From NCBI RefSeq assembly GCF_002846555.1, contig NZ_PJMS01000001.1, forward strand, positions 186,001-250,000: a DNA stretch of 64,000 nucleotides. The letters are read 5' to 3'. The DNA is from Aquimarina sp. MAR_2010_214 (GTDB lineage Bacteria; Bacteroidota; Bacteroidia; Flavobacteriales; Flavobacteriaceae). A model generated the notes under the pieces. That model was not told the origin of the DNA, did no database searches, and worked only from the letters and a program-made list of their open reading frames with translations. Numbering within the stretch: position 1 is the first letter of the stretch; every line of letters starts with the position of its first letter. Shown in pieces: positions 17,304 through 26,130 of this stretch. The translations under genes and the position numbers were made by a program.

Positions 17304-18143
17304 ATGATTAAAAAAATTACCCCTCTATTAGCAGTAATCTGCCTTTTTTCAGCTTCATGCTCTACAGATATCGAAATAAACACACCAGCTTTACAAGCAA
17401 AAATTGACGGTGAGTTGTTTAGATCATCTATTAAAAATGCTGTTATTTATGATGATGGAACATTAGTAATATCAGGAAGCTCGGGAGACAAATCCATTAG
17501 CTTTACAACTACATCTACTAATGTTGGAACTTATAAAACAACTCTTAAAACCATAAGTAAAGCTAGTTTTCAAAAAAATAAAATAAAATTCATTTCTAAA
17601 GACGGAGAAACCAAAGGTGAAGTATTAATAACAGAAGTGTATAATAATGAAATTTCTGGAAATTTTCATTTTAAAAACCTAAAAGATGACAATGGCAATC
17701 CAATGAATTTTAACAATGGATGGTTTTATAGATTACCATTAGAAAATGGTACAATTGAAGAAGAAGTAACTCCAACAATTAATCCTTGCTTACTTAATGC
17801 TTCTTTAACTGCCGTGGTTAATAATACAGAAATGATTACCGATAATCATACAGCCAAATTATTTGGTGTAGATAACGCTTCAATTCTCATTACAGCTACC
17901 AATGAAACCGAAGAAATTAACATCGTATTTCTAGCAGATGTAGCACCAGGAACATACCCATTAACCGGATCTGGAAATTATAGTGCCTCATACGAAGTAA
18001 GAAATGACAAGTCTTCTGCATTGTCCGGAACTCTTGTTATCACCAATCACGATATCGAAACCAAATGTATTACTGGAAGTTTTGAATTTGAAACCAGAAG
18101 TGGTTCTCAAATATCAGAAGGTTCCTTTGATTTTGGTTATTAA
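17304..18143 (+). CDS. DUF6252-like lipoprotein with internal duplication
   Basis: 279 residues. The signal peptide ends in a lipobox with Cys20 (LFSASC), so the protein should be lipid-anchored. Two similar beta-rich halves follow: about 27-140 (ALQAKIDGELFRSS...ISGNFHFKNL) and about 165-279 (LTAVVNNTEMI...ITGSFEFETRSG). Both resemble the DUF6252-type domain of Bacteroidota surface lipoproteins. Function unknown. A strong promoter precedes it and a terminator follows it. Confidence 0.65.
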   Translation: MIKKITPLLAVICLFSASCSTDIEINTPALQAKIDGELFRSSIKNAVIYDDGTLVISGSSGDKSISFTTTSTNVGTYKTTLKTISKASFQKNKIKFISKDGETKGEVLITEVYNNEISGNFHFKNLKDDNGNPMNFNNGWFYRLPLENGTIEEEVTPTINPCLLNASLTAVVNNTEMITDNHTAKLFGVDNASILITATNETEEINIVFLADVAPGTYPLTGSGNYSASYEVRNDKSSALSGTLVITNHDIETKCITGSFEFETRSGSQISEGSFDFGY

Positions 18144-18185
18144 TATAATTACCCCTAAATAATTATATCACTTGACTTTGCCGAT

Positions 18186-18218
18186 AAAAAGTGATCATTT
18201 ATGAAATGATCGCTTTTT
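18186..18218 (+). terminator. Intrinsic terminator after the lipoprotein gene
   Basis: AAAAAG-T-GATCATTT pairs with AAATGATC-G-CTTTTT around ATG, ending in a T-run, 43 bases after the stop. Confidence 0.85.
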
Positions 18219-18359
18219 GTCATTTTCCTATTTTCTTGTGTCAACTACACTTAAAAACATAGTTAATAATTCTGGATAACTTTTCAAAAATTAAAGTATC
18301 ATTTTGGTTATTTTTGAAAGTCCTTTGTAAGGGATAATTTTCTTGAAATACTTCTTTTT

Positions 18360-21300
18360 ATGTACTTAGTTTTTGATACTGAAACCACCGGGTTGCCAAA
18401 ACGATGGGATGCCCCTATTAGTGATACCGATAACTGGCCAAGATGTATACAAATTGCATGGCAGCTACACGATGCTATGGGAAACTGTATCGAACATCAA
18501 GATTACCTGGTAACACCTGACGGGTTTAATATTCCATATGATGCAGAAAAAATTCATGGTATCTCGACCGAGTTAGCAACACAAGATGGTATTACACTAC
18601 AAGAGGTGTTAGAAAAATTTAATATCGCTCTATCCAAAACCAAATTTGTTGTCGGACAAAATGTAGGGTTTGATGTTAATATCATGGGCGCAGAATTTTA
18701 TCGTCTTGGCGTAGAAAACAAATTACAGGAGCTTCCTGTTTTGGATACCTGTACAGAAACTACAGCACAATTATGCCAAATCCCAGGTGGTCGTGGTGGC
18801 AAATTTAAACTCCCGACACTTACAGAACTTCATCAACATCTATTTGATACTGCTTTTGGCGAAGCACATAATGCTACTGCCGATGTAGAAGCCACTACAC
18901 GATGTTTTCTTGAATTGATCCGTAAACAAGTTTTTACAATCGAAGAACTTGATGTAGCACCAGACTATTTTCAAAATTTTGCAGAAGCCAATCCTAAAAC
19001 AGTTCAGTTAATAGGATTAAAACATATCAATCTTAAAAAGGCTTCTCAGAAAATTCAAGAAGCTCTTTCTAAAAAAGAAGATTCTGATTTATCCCAACAA
19101 GAGATTGAAGATAATATTGCGGCTCTGGATGAAGTTAACTTTGCCCACCTGCATAATCACACCCAATTTTCTGTATTACAATCAACAACCAGTATTCCTG
19201 ACTTAATAAAAGTAGCTACACAACACAAAATGAACGCGGTTGCCATGACAGATCATGCCAACATGATGGGAGCTTTTCACTTTGTTCAAGGAGTTGCTAA
19301 TCACAATGCAACTGTAAAAGCAGCCAATGCCGAAGCAATAGAAAATGGGCAAGAACCAGAAGGAGTAGAGATAAAACCTATTGTAGGTTGTGAATTTTTT
19401 GTTTGCGAAAATCACACAGATAAATCCAGAAAAGATAACGGATATCAAGTAGTGCTACTTGCCAAGAATAAAAACGGCTATCATAACCTGGCAAAAATGT
19501 CCTCTACCGCCTTTGTTAATGGATTTTACTATGTCCCAAGAATTGACAAAGAAGTCATCAAACAATACAAAGAAGACATCATTGTTCTCACCGGTAATCT
19601 ATATGGTGAAGTCCCTAGTAAAGTCCTAAATATCGGAGAGAAACAAGCAGAAGAGGCATTACTCTGGTGGCATCAAGAATTTGGCGATGATCTATATATT
19701 GAGATTATGCGTCATAATCAAGAAGATGAAAATAGAGTAAATCAGGTATTAATTCAATTCGCAAAAAAACATAATGTTAAGACCGTTGCTACTAACAACA
19801 CCTATTATTGCGAAAAAGAAGATGCCAATGCACATGATATTCTTTTATGTGTAAAAGACGGGGAAAAACAAGCAACTCCTATTGGTCGTGGTAGAGGATA
19901 TCGATATGGTCTACCAAACCAGGAATATTATTTTAAATCTCAGAAAGAGATGAAAAACCTCTTTAAGGACTTACCAGAAGCGGTTATAAATATCCAGGAA
20001 ATCGTGGATAAAATTGAACCTTTTGTGCTTGCCAGAGATGTATTATTACCTGCATTTGACATTCCCGAAGAATTTAGATCCGAAGAAGATTTAATTGATA
20101 GTGGTAAACGAGGAGAAAATAAATATTTAAGACACATCACTTATGAAGGTGCAAAAAAACGATACGGTGATATAACTCCCGAGATCGATGAGCGTCTGGA
20201 TTTTGAATTACAAGTAATCGAAAAAACCGGATATCCGGGTTATTTTCTTATTGTAGAGGATTTTATTCGTGCCGCCCGTGACATGGGTGTTTCTGTAGGC
20301 CCCGGCCGTGGATCGGCAGCAGGATCAGCAGTAGCATACTGTTTATGGATCACCAATCTCGACCCTATCAAGTACGACCTTCTTTTTGAGAGATTCTTAA
20401 ATCCGGATCGTGTGAGCATGCCCGATATCGATATTGATTTTGATGACGAAGGTAGAGGGCGCGTAATGGATTATGTAATCGAAAAATACGGTTCCAACCA
20501 GGTAGCGCAAATCATTACTTATGGTACGATGGCTGCCAAATCTTCTATTCGAGATACTGCACGAGTATTGGATCTTCCGCTTGGTGATGCAGATCGTATC
20601 GCAAAGCTTATCCCTAACATGTCGAAACTCGGAAAGATTTTTGGTGTAGACGAAGCTATATTGAAGAAAAAATTTAGAAGTGATGAATTAGAAAAAGTCA
20701 ATGAGCTTCTTAATATTGCAGAAGGTAGCGATCTCGAAGCAGAAACCCTTAATCAGGCTCGCGTATTAGAAGGTTCTGTTAGAAATACCGGAATTCATGC
20801 CTGCGGAGTTATCATCACACCAGATGACATCACCAAATTCGTCCCTGTAGCATTAGCCAAGGATTCTGACATGTACTGCACACAATTTGACAACTCTGTG
20901 GTTGAAAATGCAGGACTACTAAAAATGGATTTCCTGGGATTAAAAACATTAACCTTAATTAAGGATACCGTTAAAATCGTAAAAGCAAAACATGGAGTAG
21001 AATTAGATCCCGAAAATTTCCCTCTTGACGATGAAGAAACTTATGCTCTTTTCCAAAGAGGAGAAACTGTAGGGGTGTTCCAATATGAATCTCCCGGGAT
21101 GCAAAAATACATGAAGGAACTTAAACCTACTGTTTTTGCAGATCTAATTGCAATGAATGCTTTATACCGTCCTGGACCATTAGAATACATACCTAGTTTT
21201 ATTAATAGAAAACATGGCACAGAAGAGATTATATATGATCTTGAAGCTTGTGAAGAGTACTTAAAAGAAACCTACGGGATTACGGTATATCAAGAGCAAG

Positions 21301-22745
21301 TGATGTTGCTTTCACAAAAATTGGCAAATTTCACCAAAGGTGAAGCCGATGTACTGCGTAAAGCAATGGGTAAAAAACAAAAGGCAGTTCTTGATAAGAT
21401 GAAGCCTAAATTTATAAAGCAAGCTTCAGAAAAAGGTCATGCCGAGGATAAGCTAGAAAAGATATGGAAAGACTGGGAAGCTTTTGCCGCCTATGCATTT
21501 AATAAATCTCACTCTACCTGCTATGCATGGATTGCTTACCAGACAGCATATCTTAAAGCACATTATCCTGCAGAATACATGGCTGCCGTACTTTCTAATA
21601 ATATGAATGACATCAAACAGGTTACTTTCTTTATGGAAGAATGTAAACGTATGAAACTAGATGTACTTGGGCCCGATGTAAATGAATCCTACCGTAAATT
21701 CTCGGTAAACAAAGATGGCGCCGTTCGTTTTGGAATGGGAGCCATTAAAGGTGTAGGTACTGGTGCCGTAGCCACCATAGTAGAAGGCCGAAAAGAAGAT
21801 GGACCATATAGATCTATCTTTGACCTTGCTAAACGCATCGATCTTCGGGCCGCTAATAAAAAGGCATTTGAAAGTTTAGCTTTAGCCGGAGGTTTTGATT
21901 CTTTTTCTGAAACTCATAGAGGACAATATTTTCACGAAGAAGGAGATGGCGTTACTTTCTTAGAAAAAGCAGTACGCTACGGATCCAAATTTCAGGAAAG
22001 TGAAAACTCTTCACAGGTAAGTCTATTTGGAGAGGCTAGTGATGTACAAATCCCCGAACCTATCGTGCCACCTTGCGAAGAATGGGGAACCATGGAGAAA
22101 TTAGCACGTGAAAAAGAAGTAGTAGGAATTTACCTCTCTGGTCACCCATTAGATGATTTTAAATATGAAATGAAATATTTCTGTAATGGAACCTTACTTA
22201 ATTTTGCAGATCTCGAAGCCAATATTAATCGTGAAATCTCTTTTGGAGGAGTAATTTCTAATGTAGAGCATCGCACATCCAAAAATGGTAAAGGCTGGGC
22301 TACATTTATAATAGAAGACTATAACACAGCTCACGAATTCAGGATTTTTGGTGAAGAATACCTAAAACATCGTCCTTTCTTGGTAAAAAGCACCTTTGTA
22401 TATTCCAAAGCTTTTATTAAAGAGGGCTGGGTAAACCGTGATACTGGTAAAAAAGGAGATCCTAGAATACAATTTAATAGTTTTCAATTATTGCATGATG
22501 TAATGGAAACCTATGCAAGAAAACTTACAATTCAAATGGATATTAATGAACTTTCTGACTCTAGAATAGATGACTTAAAAGGATTGTTAACAGAGCATTC
22601 TGGAAATCATACACTCAATTTTGTAATATATGAAATGGCCGAAAAATTAAAACTGCACATGCCTAGTCGAAAACAAAAAGTAAATATTTCTCAAGAATTA
22701 CTTATAGCTCTTGAGGATGAATCTATATACTACAAGTTAAATTAA
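18360..22745 (+). CDS. dnaE: DNA polymerase III subunit alpha with N-terminal proofreading exonuclease
   Basis: 1461 residues. An N-terminal DEDDh exonuclease (about 1-190) shows VFDTETTG with Asp6/Glu8 and HNATAD with His170/Asp175, as in DnaQ epsilon. A PHP domain begins at about 260 (AHLHNHTQFS, His263/His265/His267). The C-family polymerase core follows, with GPGRGSAAGSAVAYCL and the catalytic aspartates in MPDIDIDFDDEGR (Asp689/Asp691 region), then the fingers, a helix-hairpin-helix region (GAIKGVGTGAV) and an OB fold (INREISFGGVISNV). Fusion of the exonuclease to DnaE is typical of flavobacteria and puts synthesis and proofreading in one chain. Monocistronic, with a hairpin after the stop. 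Confidence 0.96.
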   Translation: MYLVFDTETTGLPKRWDAPISDTDNWPRCIQIAWQLHDAMGNCIEHQDYLVTPDGFNIPYDAEKIHGISTELATQDGITLQEVLEKFNIALSKTKFVVGQNVGFDVNIMGAEFYRLGVENKLQELPVLDTCTETTAQLCQIPGGRGGKFKLPTLTELHQHLFDTAFGEAHNATADVEATTRCFLELIRKQVFTIEELDVAPDYFQNFAEANPKTVQLIGLKHINLKKASQKIQEALSKKEDSDLSQQEIEDNIAALDEVNFAHLHNHTQFSVLQSTTSIPDLIKVATQHKMNAVAMTDHANMMGAFHFVQGVANHNATVKAANAEAIENGQEPEGVEIKPIVGCEFFVCENHTDKSRKDNGYQVVLLAKNKNGYHNLAKMSSTAFVNGFYYVPRIDKEVIKQYKEDIIVLTGNLYGEVPSKVLNIGEKQAEEALLWWHQEFGDDLYIEIMRHNQEDENRVNQVLIQFAKKHNVKTVATNNTYYCEKEDANAHDILLCVKDGEKQATPIGRGRGYRYGLPNQEYYFKSQKEMKNLFKDLPEAVINIQEIVDKIEPFVLARDVLLPAFDIPEEFRSEEDLIDSGKRGENKYLRHITYEGAKKRYGDITPEIDERLDFELQVIEKTGYPGYFLIVEDFIRAARDMGVSVGPGRGSAAGSAVAYCLWITNLDPIKYDLLFERFLNPDRVSMPDIDIDFDDEGRGRVMDYVIEKYGSNQVAQIITYGTMAAKSSIRDTARVLDLPLGDADRIAKLIPNMSKLGKIFGVDEAILKKKFRSDELEKVNELLNIAEGSDLEAETLNQARVLEGSVRNTGIHACGVIITPDDITKFVPVALAKDSDMYCTQFDNSVVENAGLLKMDFLGLKTLTLIKDTVKIVKAKHGVELDPENFPLDDEETYALFQRGETVGVFQYESPGMQKYMKELKPTVFADLIAMNALYRPGPLEYIPSFINRKHGTEEIIYDLEACEEYLKETYGITVYQEQVMLLSQKLANFTKGEADVLRKAMGKKQKAVLDKMKPKFIKQASEKGHAEDKLEKIWKDWEAFAAYAFNKSHSTCYAWIAYQTAYLKAHYPAEYMAAVLSNNMNDIKQVTFFMEECKRMKLDVLGPDVNESYRKFSVNKDGAVRFGMGAIKGVGTGAVATIVEGRKEDGPYRSIFDLAKRIDLRAANKKAFESLALAGGFDSFSETHRGQYFHEEGDGVTFLEKAVRYGSKFQESENSSQVSLFGEASDVQIPEPIVPPCEEWGTMEKLAREKEVVGIYLSGHPLDDFKYEMKYFCNGTLLNFADLEANINREISFGGVISNVEHRTSKNGKGWATFIIEDYNTAHEFRIFGEEYLKHRPFLVKSTFVYSKAFIKEGWVNRDTGKKGDPRIQFNSFQLLHDVMETYARKLTIQMDINELSDSRIDDLKGLLTEHSGNHTLNFVIYEMAEKLKLHMPSRKQKVNISQELLIALEDESIYYKLN

Positions 22746-22812
22746 AACATTGTATCTACTCTTTTACACAAAGAGGCACCTTACATAACCAATGGTATTT
22801 ATGAAAAAAACG

Positions 22813-22847
22813 GAAGGTTTTGATTAGTTAAATCAACCAAAACTTTC
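22813..22847 (+). terminator. Hairpin terminator after dnaE
   Basis: GAAGGTTTTGATT faces AATCA-AC-CAAAACTTTC with a two-base bulge, followed by CTTGTTTT. A second compact 9-bp hairpin (TTTCTTGCC/GGCAAGAAA, 22888-22909) lies 40 bases on. Confidence 0.6.
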
Positions 22848-22927
22848 TTGTTTTAAAAAAACTACCAAAAACTTCTTACTATCTGATTTTCTTGCCATAA
22901 GGCAAGAAATTTAGTTTAGAAAGCCAC

Positions 22928-22935
22928 TACATTTG
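22928..22935 (+). promoter_or_regulatory. Possible promoter -7 box for the membrane protein gene
   Basis: TACATTTG matches TAnnTTTG, 80 bases before the next start codon. No TTG at the right distance upstream. Confidence 0.3.
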
Positions 22936-23014
22936 TTGTGAACATATCCAAGGAAATATAAAATACTCATAGTATTAGAATAAACAGCAGCCTTGTTAGA
23001 TATAAAACTCTGTT

Positions 23015-23701
23015 ATGTTAGAAAATTTAGCTCCGCATATTTCAATTATTTTCATTATCACCACATTTGTTAGTGTCTTTTTATTTTACAAAGCATCTCA
23101 TAGCTCTAAAAAAGTTTTATTTCTTATTATAGCATGGGCGAGCATACAGGCTATACTGGGATATTCATCTTTTTATTTAGACACCTCATTACCTCCCCGC
23201 TTTAGTTTAGCAATTATCCCTCCTTTATTACTTGTTGTTATTTTGTTTTTTACAAAAAAAGGAAAGACATTTATTAGTCAGCTTGATATCAAAATACTCA
23301 CAATACTTCATACCATAAGGATACCCGTAGAATTAGTTTTATACTGGTTATTTTTACACAAATCAATACCAGAGCTCATGACTTTTTCGGGTAGAAATTT
23401 TGATATTCTTGCAGGAATTACTGCCCCGTTTATGTACTATTTTGGGTATATATATAAAATTGCTTCTCCCAAACTTCTATTAGGCTGGAATTTAGCATGC
23501 TTATCATTACTATTATTCATAGTAATAAATGCAGTACTTTCCTTTCCTTTTCCGTTTCAGCAGTTTGCTTTTGACCAACCAAACATTGCTTTGTTGTATT
23601 TTCCATTTGTGTGGTTGGCATCAATAGTAGTTCCTATTGTATTATTTTCTCATCTGGTATCCATACAATATTTATTCAAACAACTTAAAACCCTAAAATA
23701 A
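23015..23701 (+). CDS. Polytopic membrane protein of unknown function
   Basis: 228 residues with about seven hydrophobic helices (for example IIFIITTFVSVFLFY, FSLAIIPPLLLVVILFF, LLLGWNLACLSLLLFIVI) and no soluble domain. No recognisable motif. Members of this type occur as isolated genes in flavobacteria, and I cannot assign a function. It ends 187 bases before trxA, which has its own promoter box. Confidence 0.6.
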   Translation: MLENLAPHISIIFIITTFVSVFLFYKASHSSKKVLFLIIAWASIQAILGYSSFYLDTSLPPRFSLAIIPPLLLVVILFFTKKGKTFISQLDIKILTILHTIRIPVELVLYWLFLHKSIPELMTFSGRNFDILAGITAPFMYYFGYIYKIASPKLLLGWNLACLSLLLFIVINAVLSFPFPFQQFAFDQPNIALLYFPFVWLASIVVPIVLFSHLVSIQYLFKQLKTLK

Positions 23702-23838
23702 TTCAACTGATATTAATCATTTTTGAGGTGTAATTTGTTATAAAGTAATACTTTCATATTATATTTGGTATCAGAAAATTAAATAACCCTATAGTCAAAA
23801 CAAATATTATTGTTGTAAGCTTTGGTAGAATTATTGAC

Positions 23839-23846
23839 TAATTTTG
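23839..23846 (+). promoter_or_regulatory. Promoter -7 box for trxA
   Basis: TAATTTTG matches TAnnTTTG, 43 bases before the trxA ATG. A TTG at 23813-23815 is 23 bases upstream, slightly long. Confidence 0.45.
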
Positions 23847-23888
23847 TGAATATTAAAATAACAAGAATTTTTAAAATAATAAATAACT

Positions 23889-24206
23889 ATGGCACTAGAA
23901 ATAACAGACGCTACTTTTGATGAAGTAGTACTTAAAAGTGACAAACCCGTATTGGTTGATTTTTGGGCGGCTTGGTGTGGTCCATGTAGAATGGTAGGCC
24001 CTATCATCGAACAAATTAGTGAAGAGTATGACGGAAAAGCCGTTGTTGGTAAAGTTGATGTTGATGCGAATCAAGAATTTGCTGCCAAATATGGTGTAAG
24101 AAATATTCCTACAGTATTGGTTTTTCAAAACGGAGAAGTAGTAGGACGTCAAGTAGGAGTTTCTCCTAAGAATGTATATGCAGAAGCATTAGATTCTTTG
24201 ATGTAA
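23889..24206 (+). CDS. trxA: Thioredoxin
   Basis: 105 residues, the usual length. The active site WCGPC has Cys30 and Cys33 (FWAAWCGPCRMVGP), and the cis-proline loop is NIPTVLVF. Cytoplasmic disulfide reductase. Own promoter box and a strong terminator, so monocistronic. Confidence 0.96.
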   Translation: MALEITDATFDEVVLKSDKPVLVDFWAAWCGPCRMVGPIIEQISEEYDGKAVVGKVDVDANQEFAAKYGVRNIPTVLVFQNGEVVGRQVGVSPKNVYAEALDSLM

Positions 24207-24224
24207 AGAATATCATTAAAAAAT

Positions 24225-24260
24225 AAAAAAAGGTTTGACTTACAAGTCAAACCTTTTTTT
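24225..24260 (+). terminator. Intrinsic terminator after trxA
   Basis: AAAAAAAGGTTTGACTT/AAGTCAAACCTTTTTTT, a near-perfect long hairpin ending in a T-run, 20 bases past the stop. Confidence 0.92.
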
Positions 24261-24345
24261 ATAAATACTAATTTTGTAATACGTATATTGTTATCGTTAA
24301 CAAATTAAGGATGTAGATCTTCGCTTTTTATAAAAGAATATTACC

Positions 24346-25275
24346 ATGGACATTCAAAAAGAGATTAATAAAACCGGAGGGTTCACTAATCTGGAGTTAC
24401 TTGCCAAGCAGGTTGTAGAAGGTTTCATCTCAGGCATGCACAAAAGTCCTTTTCATGGTTTTTCTGCAGAGTTTGCAGAACATAAGGTGTACAATAACGG
24501 AGAAAGCACAAAACATATAGACTGGAAACTTTTTGCTAAAACAGATAAGCTATATACTAAACGATATGAAGAAGAAACAAACCTAAGATGTCATATTATT
24601 ATCGACAATTCTTCTTCTATGCACTATCCTTATGTAAAGGAGCATCATCTAGGTTCATTAAATAAAATTAGTTTTTCGGTTTTAGCCACAGCCTGTTTGA
24701 TGAACATCCTTAAAAAGCAACGTGATGCTATTGGGTTAAGCATTTATAGTGATGAATATGATTATTACGCTCCAGAAAAAGGTAGTGAACGACATCATCA
24801 AATGTTACTTAACCGATTAAACAAAACCACAACCAGTGCATCCAAAAGCAAAAATACCGACACTTTTAAGTTTTTACATCTAATTGCCGAAAAAATACAT
24901 CGCCGGTCATTGATTTTTTTGTTCACCGATATGCTACAAGCTACATCTAATCCCGAAAAATTATTTGAAGCTCTTAGACATCTTAAATACAACAAACATG
25001 AGGTTATTCTTTTTCATACATTTGATAGCGAGAAAGAATTAAATTTTGATTTTAGCAACCGACCTACCCGATTTGTAGATGTAGAAACAGGCGATCACAT
25101 CAATCTATATGCCGATAATGTAAAGGATAATTATCAAAAAGCAGTATCCTCTTATTTTTACGATCTAAAAATGAAATGTGCTCAATATGGTATAAAATAT
25201 GTTGAAGCTGATACCACCAAAGATTTCGACAAAATATTAACCACTTATTTTGTTGAAAGACAGAAATTTACATAA
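24346..25275 (+). CDS. DUF58 domain protein
   Basis: 309 residues. It carries the DUF58 signature region GEFxxHxxYxxGDxxxxIDWKxxA-like: AEHKVYNNGESTKHIDWKLFAKTDKLYTKRYEEE (about 45-79). A von Willebrand A-like fold follows, with a metal-site motif DNSSSMHY (about 87-94). DUF58 proteins usually pair with MoxR AAA+ ATPases and von Willebrand proteins; none of these is adjacent here, so the partner must lie elsewhere. A -7 box TAATTTTG lies at 24269-24276. Confidence 0.85.
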   Translation: MDIQKEINKTGGFTNLELLAKQVVEGFISGMHKSPFHGFSAEFAEHKVYNNGESTKHIDWKLFAKTDKLYTKRYEEETNLRCHIIIDNSSSMHYPYVKEHHLGSLNKISFSVLATACLMNILKKQRDAIGLSIYSDEYDYYAPEKGSERHHQMLLNRLNKTTTSASKSKNTDTFKFLHLIAEKIHRRSLIFLFTDMLQATSNPEKLFEALRHLKYNKHEVILFHTFDSEKELNFDFSNRPTRFVDVETGDHINLYADNVKDNYQKAVSSYFYDLKMKCAQYGIKYVEADTTKDFDKILTTYFVERQKFT

Positions 25276-25313
25276 CACAAACATTTTAAAGGTAAAAAAA
25301 ACAAAAAAAACAT

Positions 25314-25343
25314 TTGCGGGTAATAAAATGAGGTGTATATTTG
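25314..25343 (+). promoter_or_regulatory. Promoter of tRNA-Asp
   Basis: TTG (25314-25316), a 19-base spacer, TATATTTG (25336-25343): a perfect Bacteroidota promoter, 18 bases before the tRNA. Confidence 0.75.
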
Positions 25344-25361
25344 CATCCGCAATAAGGCCTT

Positions 25362-25435
25362 GGTCTGGTAGTTCAGTTGGTTAGAATACCTGCCTGTCAC
25401 GCAGGGGGTCGCGGGTTCGAGTCCCGTCCAGACCG
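25362..25435 (+). tRNA. tRNA-Asp (anticodon GTC)
   Basis: A 74-base cloverleaf. Acceptor arms are GGTCTGG (25362-25368) and CCAGACC (25428-25434) with discriminator G25435. The anticodon stem is CCTGC/GCAGG around CTGTCAC with anticodon GTC at 25396-25398. The T-arm is CGGGTTCGAGTCCCG. CCA is not encoded. The last nine bases (25427-25435) are the beginning of a 149-bp repeat found again at 25872. Confidence 0.97.
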
Positions 25436-25444
25436 CAAAATTGC

Positions 25445-25477
25445 AAAAAAGCTTCAATTTCTGTTGAAGCTTTTTTT
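25445..25477 (+). terminator. Terminator of tRNA-Asp
   Basis: AAAAAAGCTTCAA/TTGAAGCTTTTTT with a six-base loop and a T-run, ten bases after the tRNA. Duplicated at 25890-25922. Confidence 0.9.
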
Positions 25478-25538
25478 AGCAAGAAAATGTTGTGTTGTTC
25501 CCGAGTCACTCGGGATGGTTTAGTAGTAAACCGATGAG

Positions 25539-25572
25539 AAGCTTTTCCATAAATTTGGAGAGGCTTTTTTTA
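25539..25572 (+). terminator. Second hairpin with T-run in repeat copy 1
   Basis: AAGCTTTTCC pairs with GGAGAGGCTT (two G-T pairs) and is followed by T's. It sits 15 bases before the GIY-YIG start and is duplicated at 25984-26017. Confidence 0.55.
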
Positions 25573-25586
25573 ATTCAATATAAAAA

Positions 25587-25844
25587 ATGAATCCAATATA
25601 CACGGTCTACATAATTCAGAGCTTGAAAGACGATTCTTTCTATATTGGATATTCTGCAAATATTGAAGAAAGAATAAACAAACACAACAATGGAAATAGC
25701 AGGTATACCTCCAAAAAAATTCCATGGAAATTAGTCTACACTGAGGAATTTTCTTCAAAAACTAACGCAATCAAAAGGGAACGTTTTCTCAAAAAACAGA
25801 AAAACAGAAATTTCTACCTCAGATTAATTCAAAATAAAAATTGA
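25587..25844 (+). CDS. Small GIY-YIG endonuclease-like protein
   Basis: 85 residues, a stand-alone GIY-YIG nuclease domain. VYI (7-9) and YIG (20-22) replace the GIY and YIG strands; the catalytic Arg is in EERINKHNNG, and the helix SSKTNAIKRERFLKKQK carries the usual KxxExxxK pattern with the metal-binding Glu. Family members nick or cut DNA; short ones include UvrC-like and homing-type proteins, and targets are mostly unknown. The gene lies exactly between two copies of a 149-bp repeat, just after tRNA-Asp, and a tRNA-3'-half-like remnant follows its stop codon, which suggests a mobile element that uses the tRNA end. Confidence 0.87.
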   Translation: MNPIYTVYIIQSLKDDSFYIGYSANIEERINKHNNGNSRYTSKKIPWKLVYTEEFSSKTNAIKRERFLKKQKNRNFYLRLIQNKN

Positions 25845-25880
25845 GATCGTGGGTTTCCCGAGTACTCGGGATCCAGACCG
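25845..25880 (+). pseudogene. tRNA-Asp 3'-end remnant interrupted by a palindrome
   Basis: Directly after the GIY-YIG stop, GATCGTGGGTT matches the tRNA GGTCGCGGGTT. Then comes the perfect palindrome CCCGAGTACTCGGG (25857-25870) in place of the T-loop and T-stem 3' strand, then TCCAGACCG identical to the acceptor 3' strand. It cannot fold as a tRNA. It marks the boundary of repeat copy 2. Confidence 0.7.
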
Positions 25881-26020
25881 CAAAATTGCAAAAAAGCTTC
25901 AATTTCTGTTGAAGCTTTTTTTAGCAAGAAAATGTTGTGTTGTTCCCGAGTCACACGGGATGGTTTAGTAGTAAACCGATGAGAAGCTTTTCCATAAATT
26001 TGGAGAGGCTTTTTTTAATT
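25872..26020. repeat. 149-bp direct repeat, copy 2
   Basis: 148/149 identical to 25427-25575, with both terminator hairpins and the palindrome (one base changed, CCCGAGTCACACGGG at 25945-25959). After it comes a further perfect 14-base palindrome CCCTGAATTCAGGG (26065-26078). Confidence 0.95.
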
Positions 26021-26130
26021 TGGAAGAATTCTCCCTTTTCTGATCAAGTTAAAATTTCAAATCACCCTGAATTCAGGGGATTCTATTTTCTTTTTTATCC
26101 ATATTTTAGATTTAGATAAAACTTCAAAAA

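Larger units (their letters stand above)
25427..25575. repeat. 149-bp direct repeat, copy 1 (starts within the tRNA-Asp 3' end)
   Basis: Identical at 148 of 149 positions to 25872-26020 (offset 445; difference T25510 versus A25955). The copy holds the tRNA acceptor 3' strand, a terminator (25445-25477), the palindrome CCCGAGTCACTCGGG (25500-25514) and a second hairpin (25539-25572). The GIY-YIG gene lies between the copies. Confidence 0.95.

Noticed and set aside
25427..26020. CRISPR array at the repeats next to tRNA-Asp
   Set aside because: Only two copies, each 149 bases, with a gene between; no short regular repeats or spacers and no cas genes.
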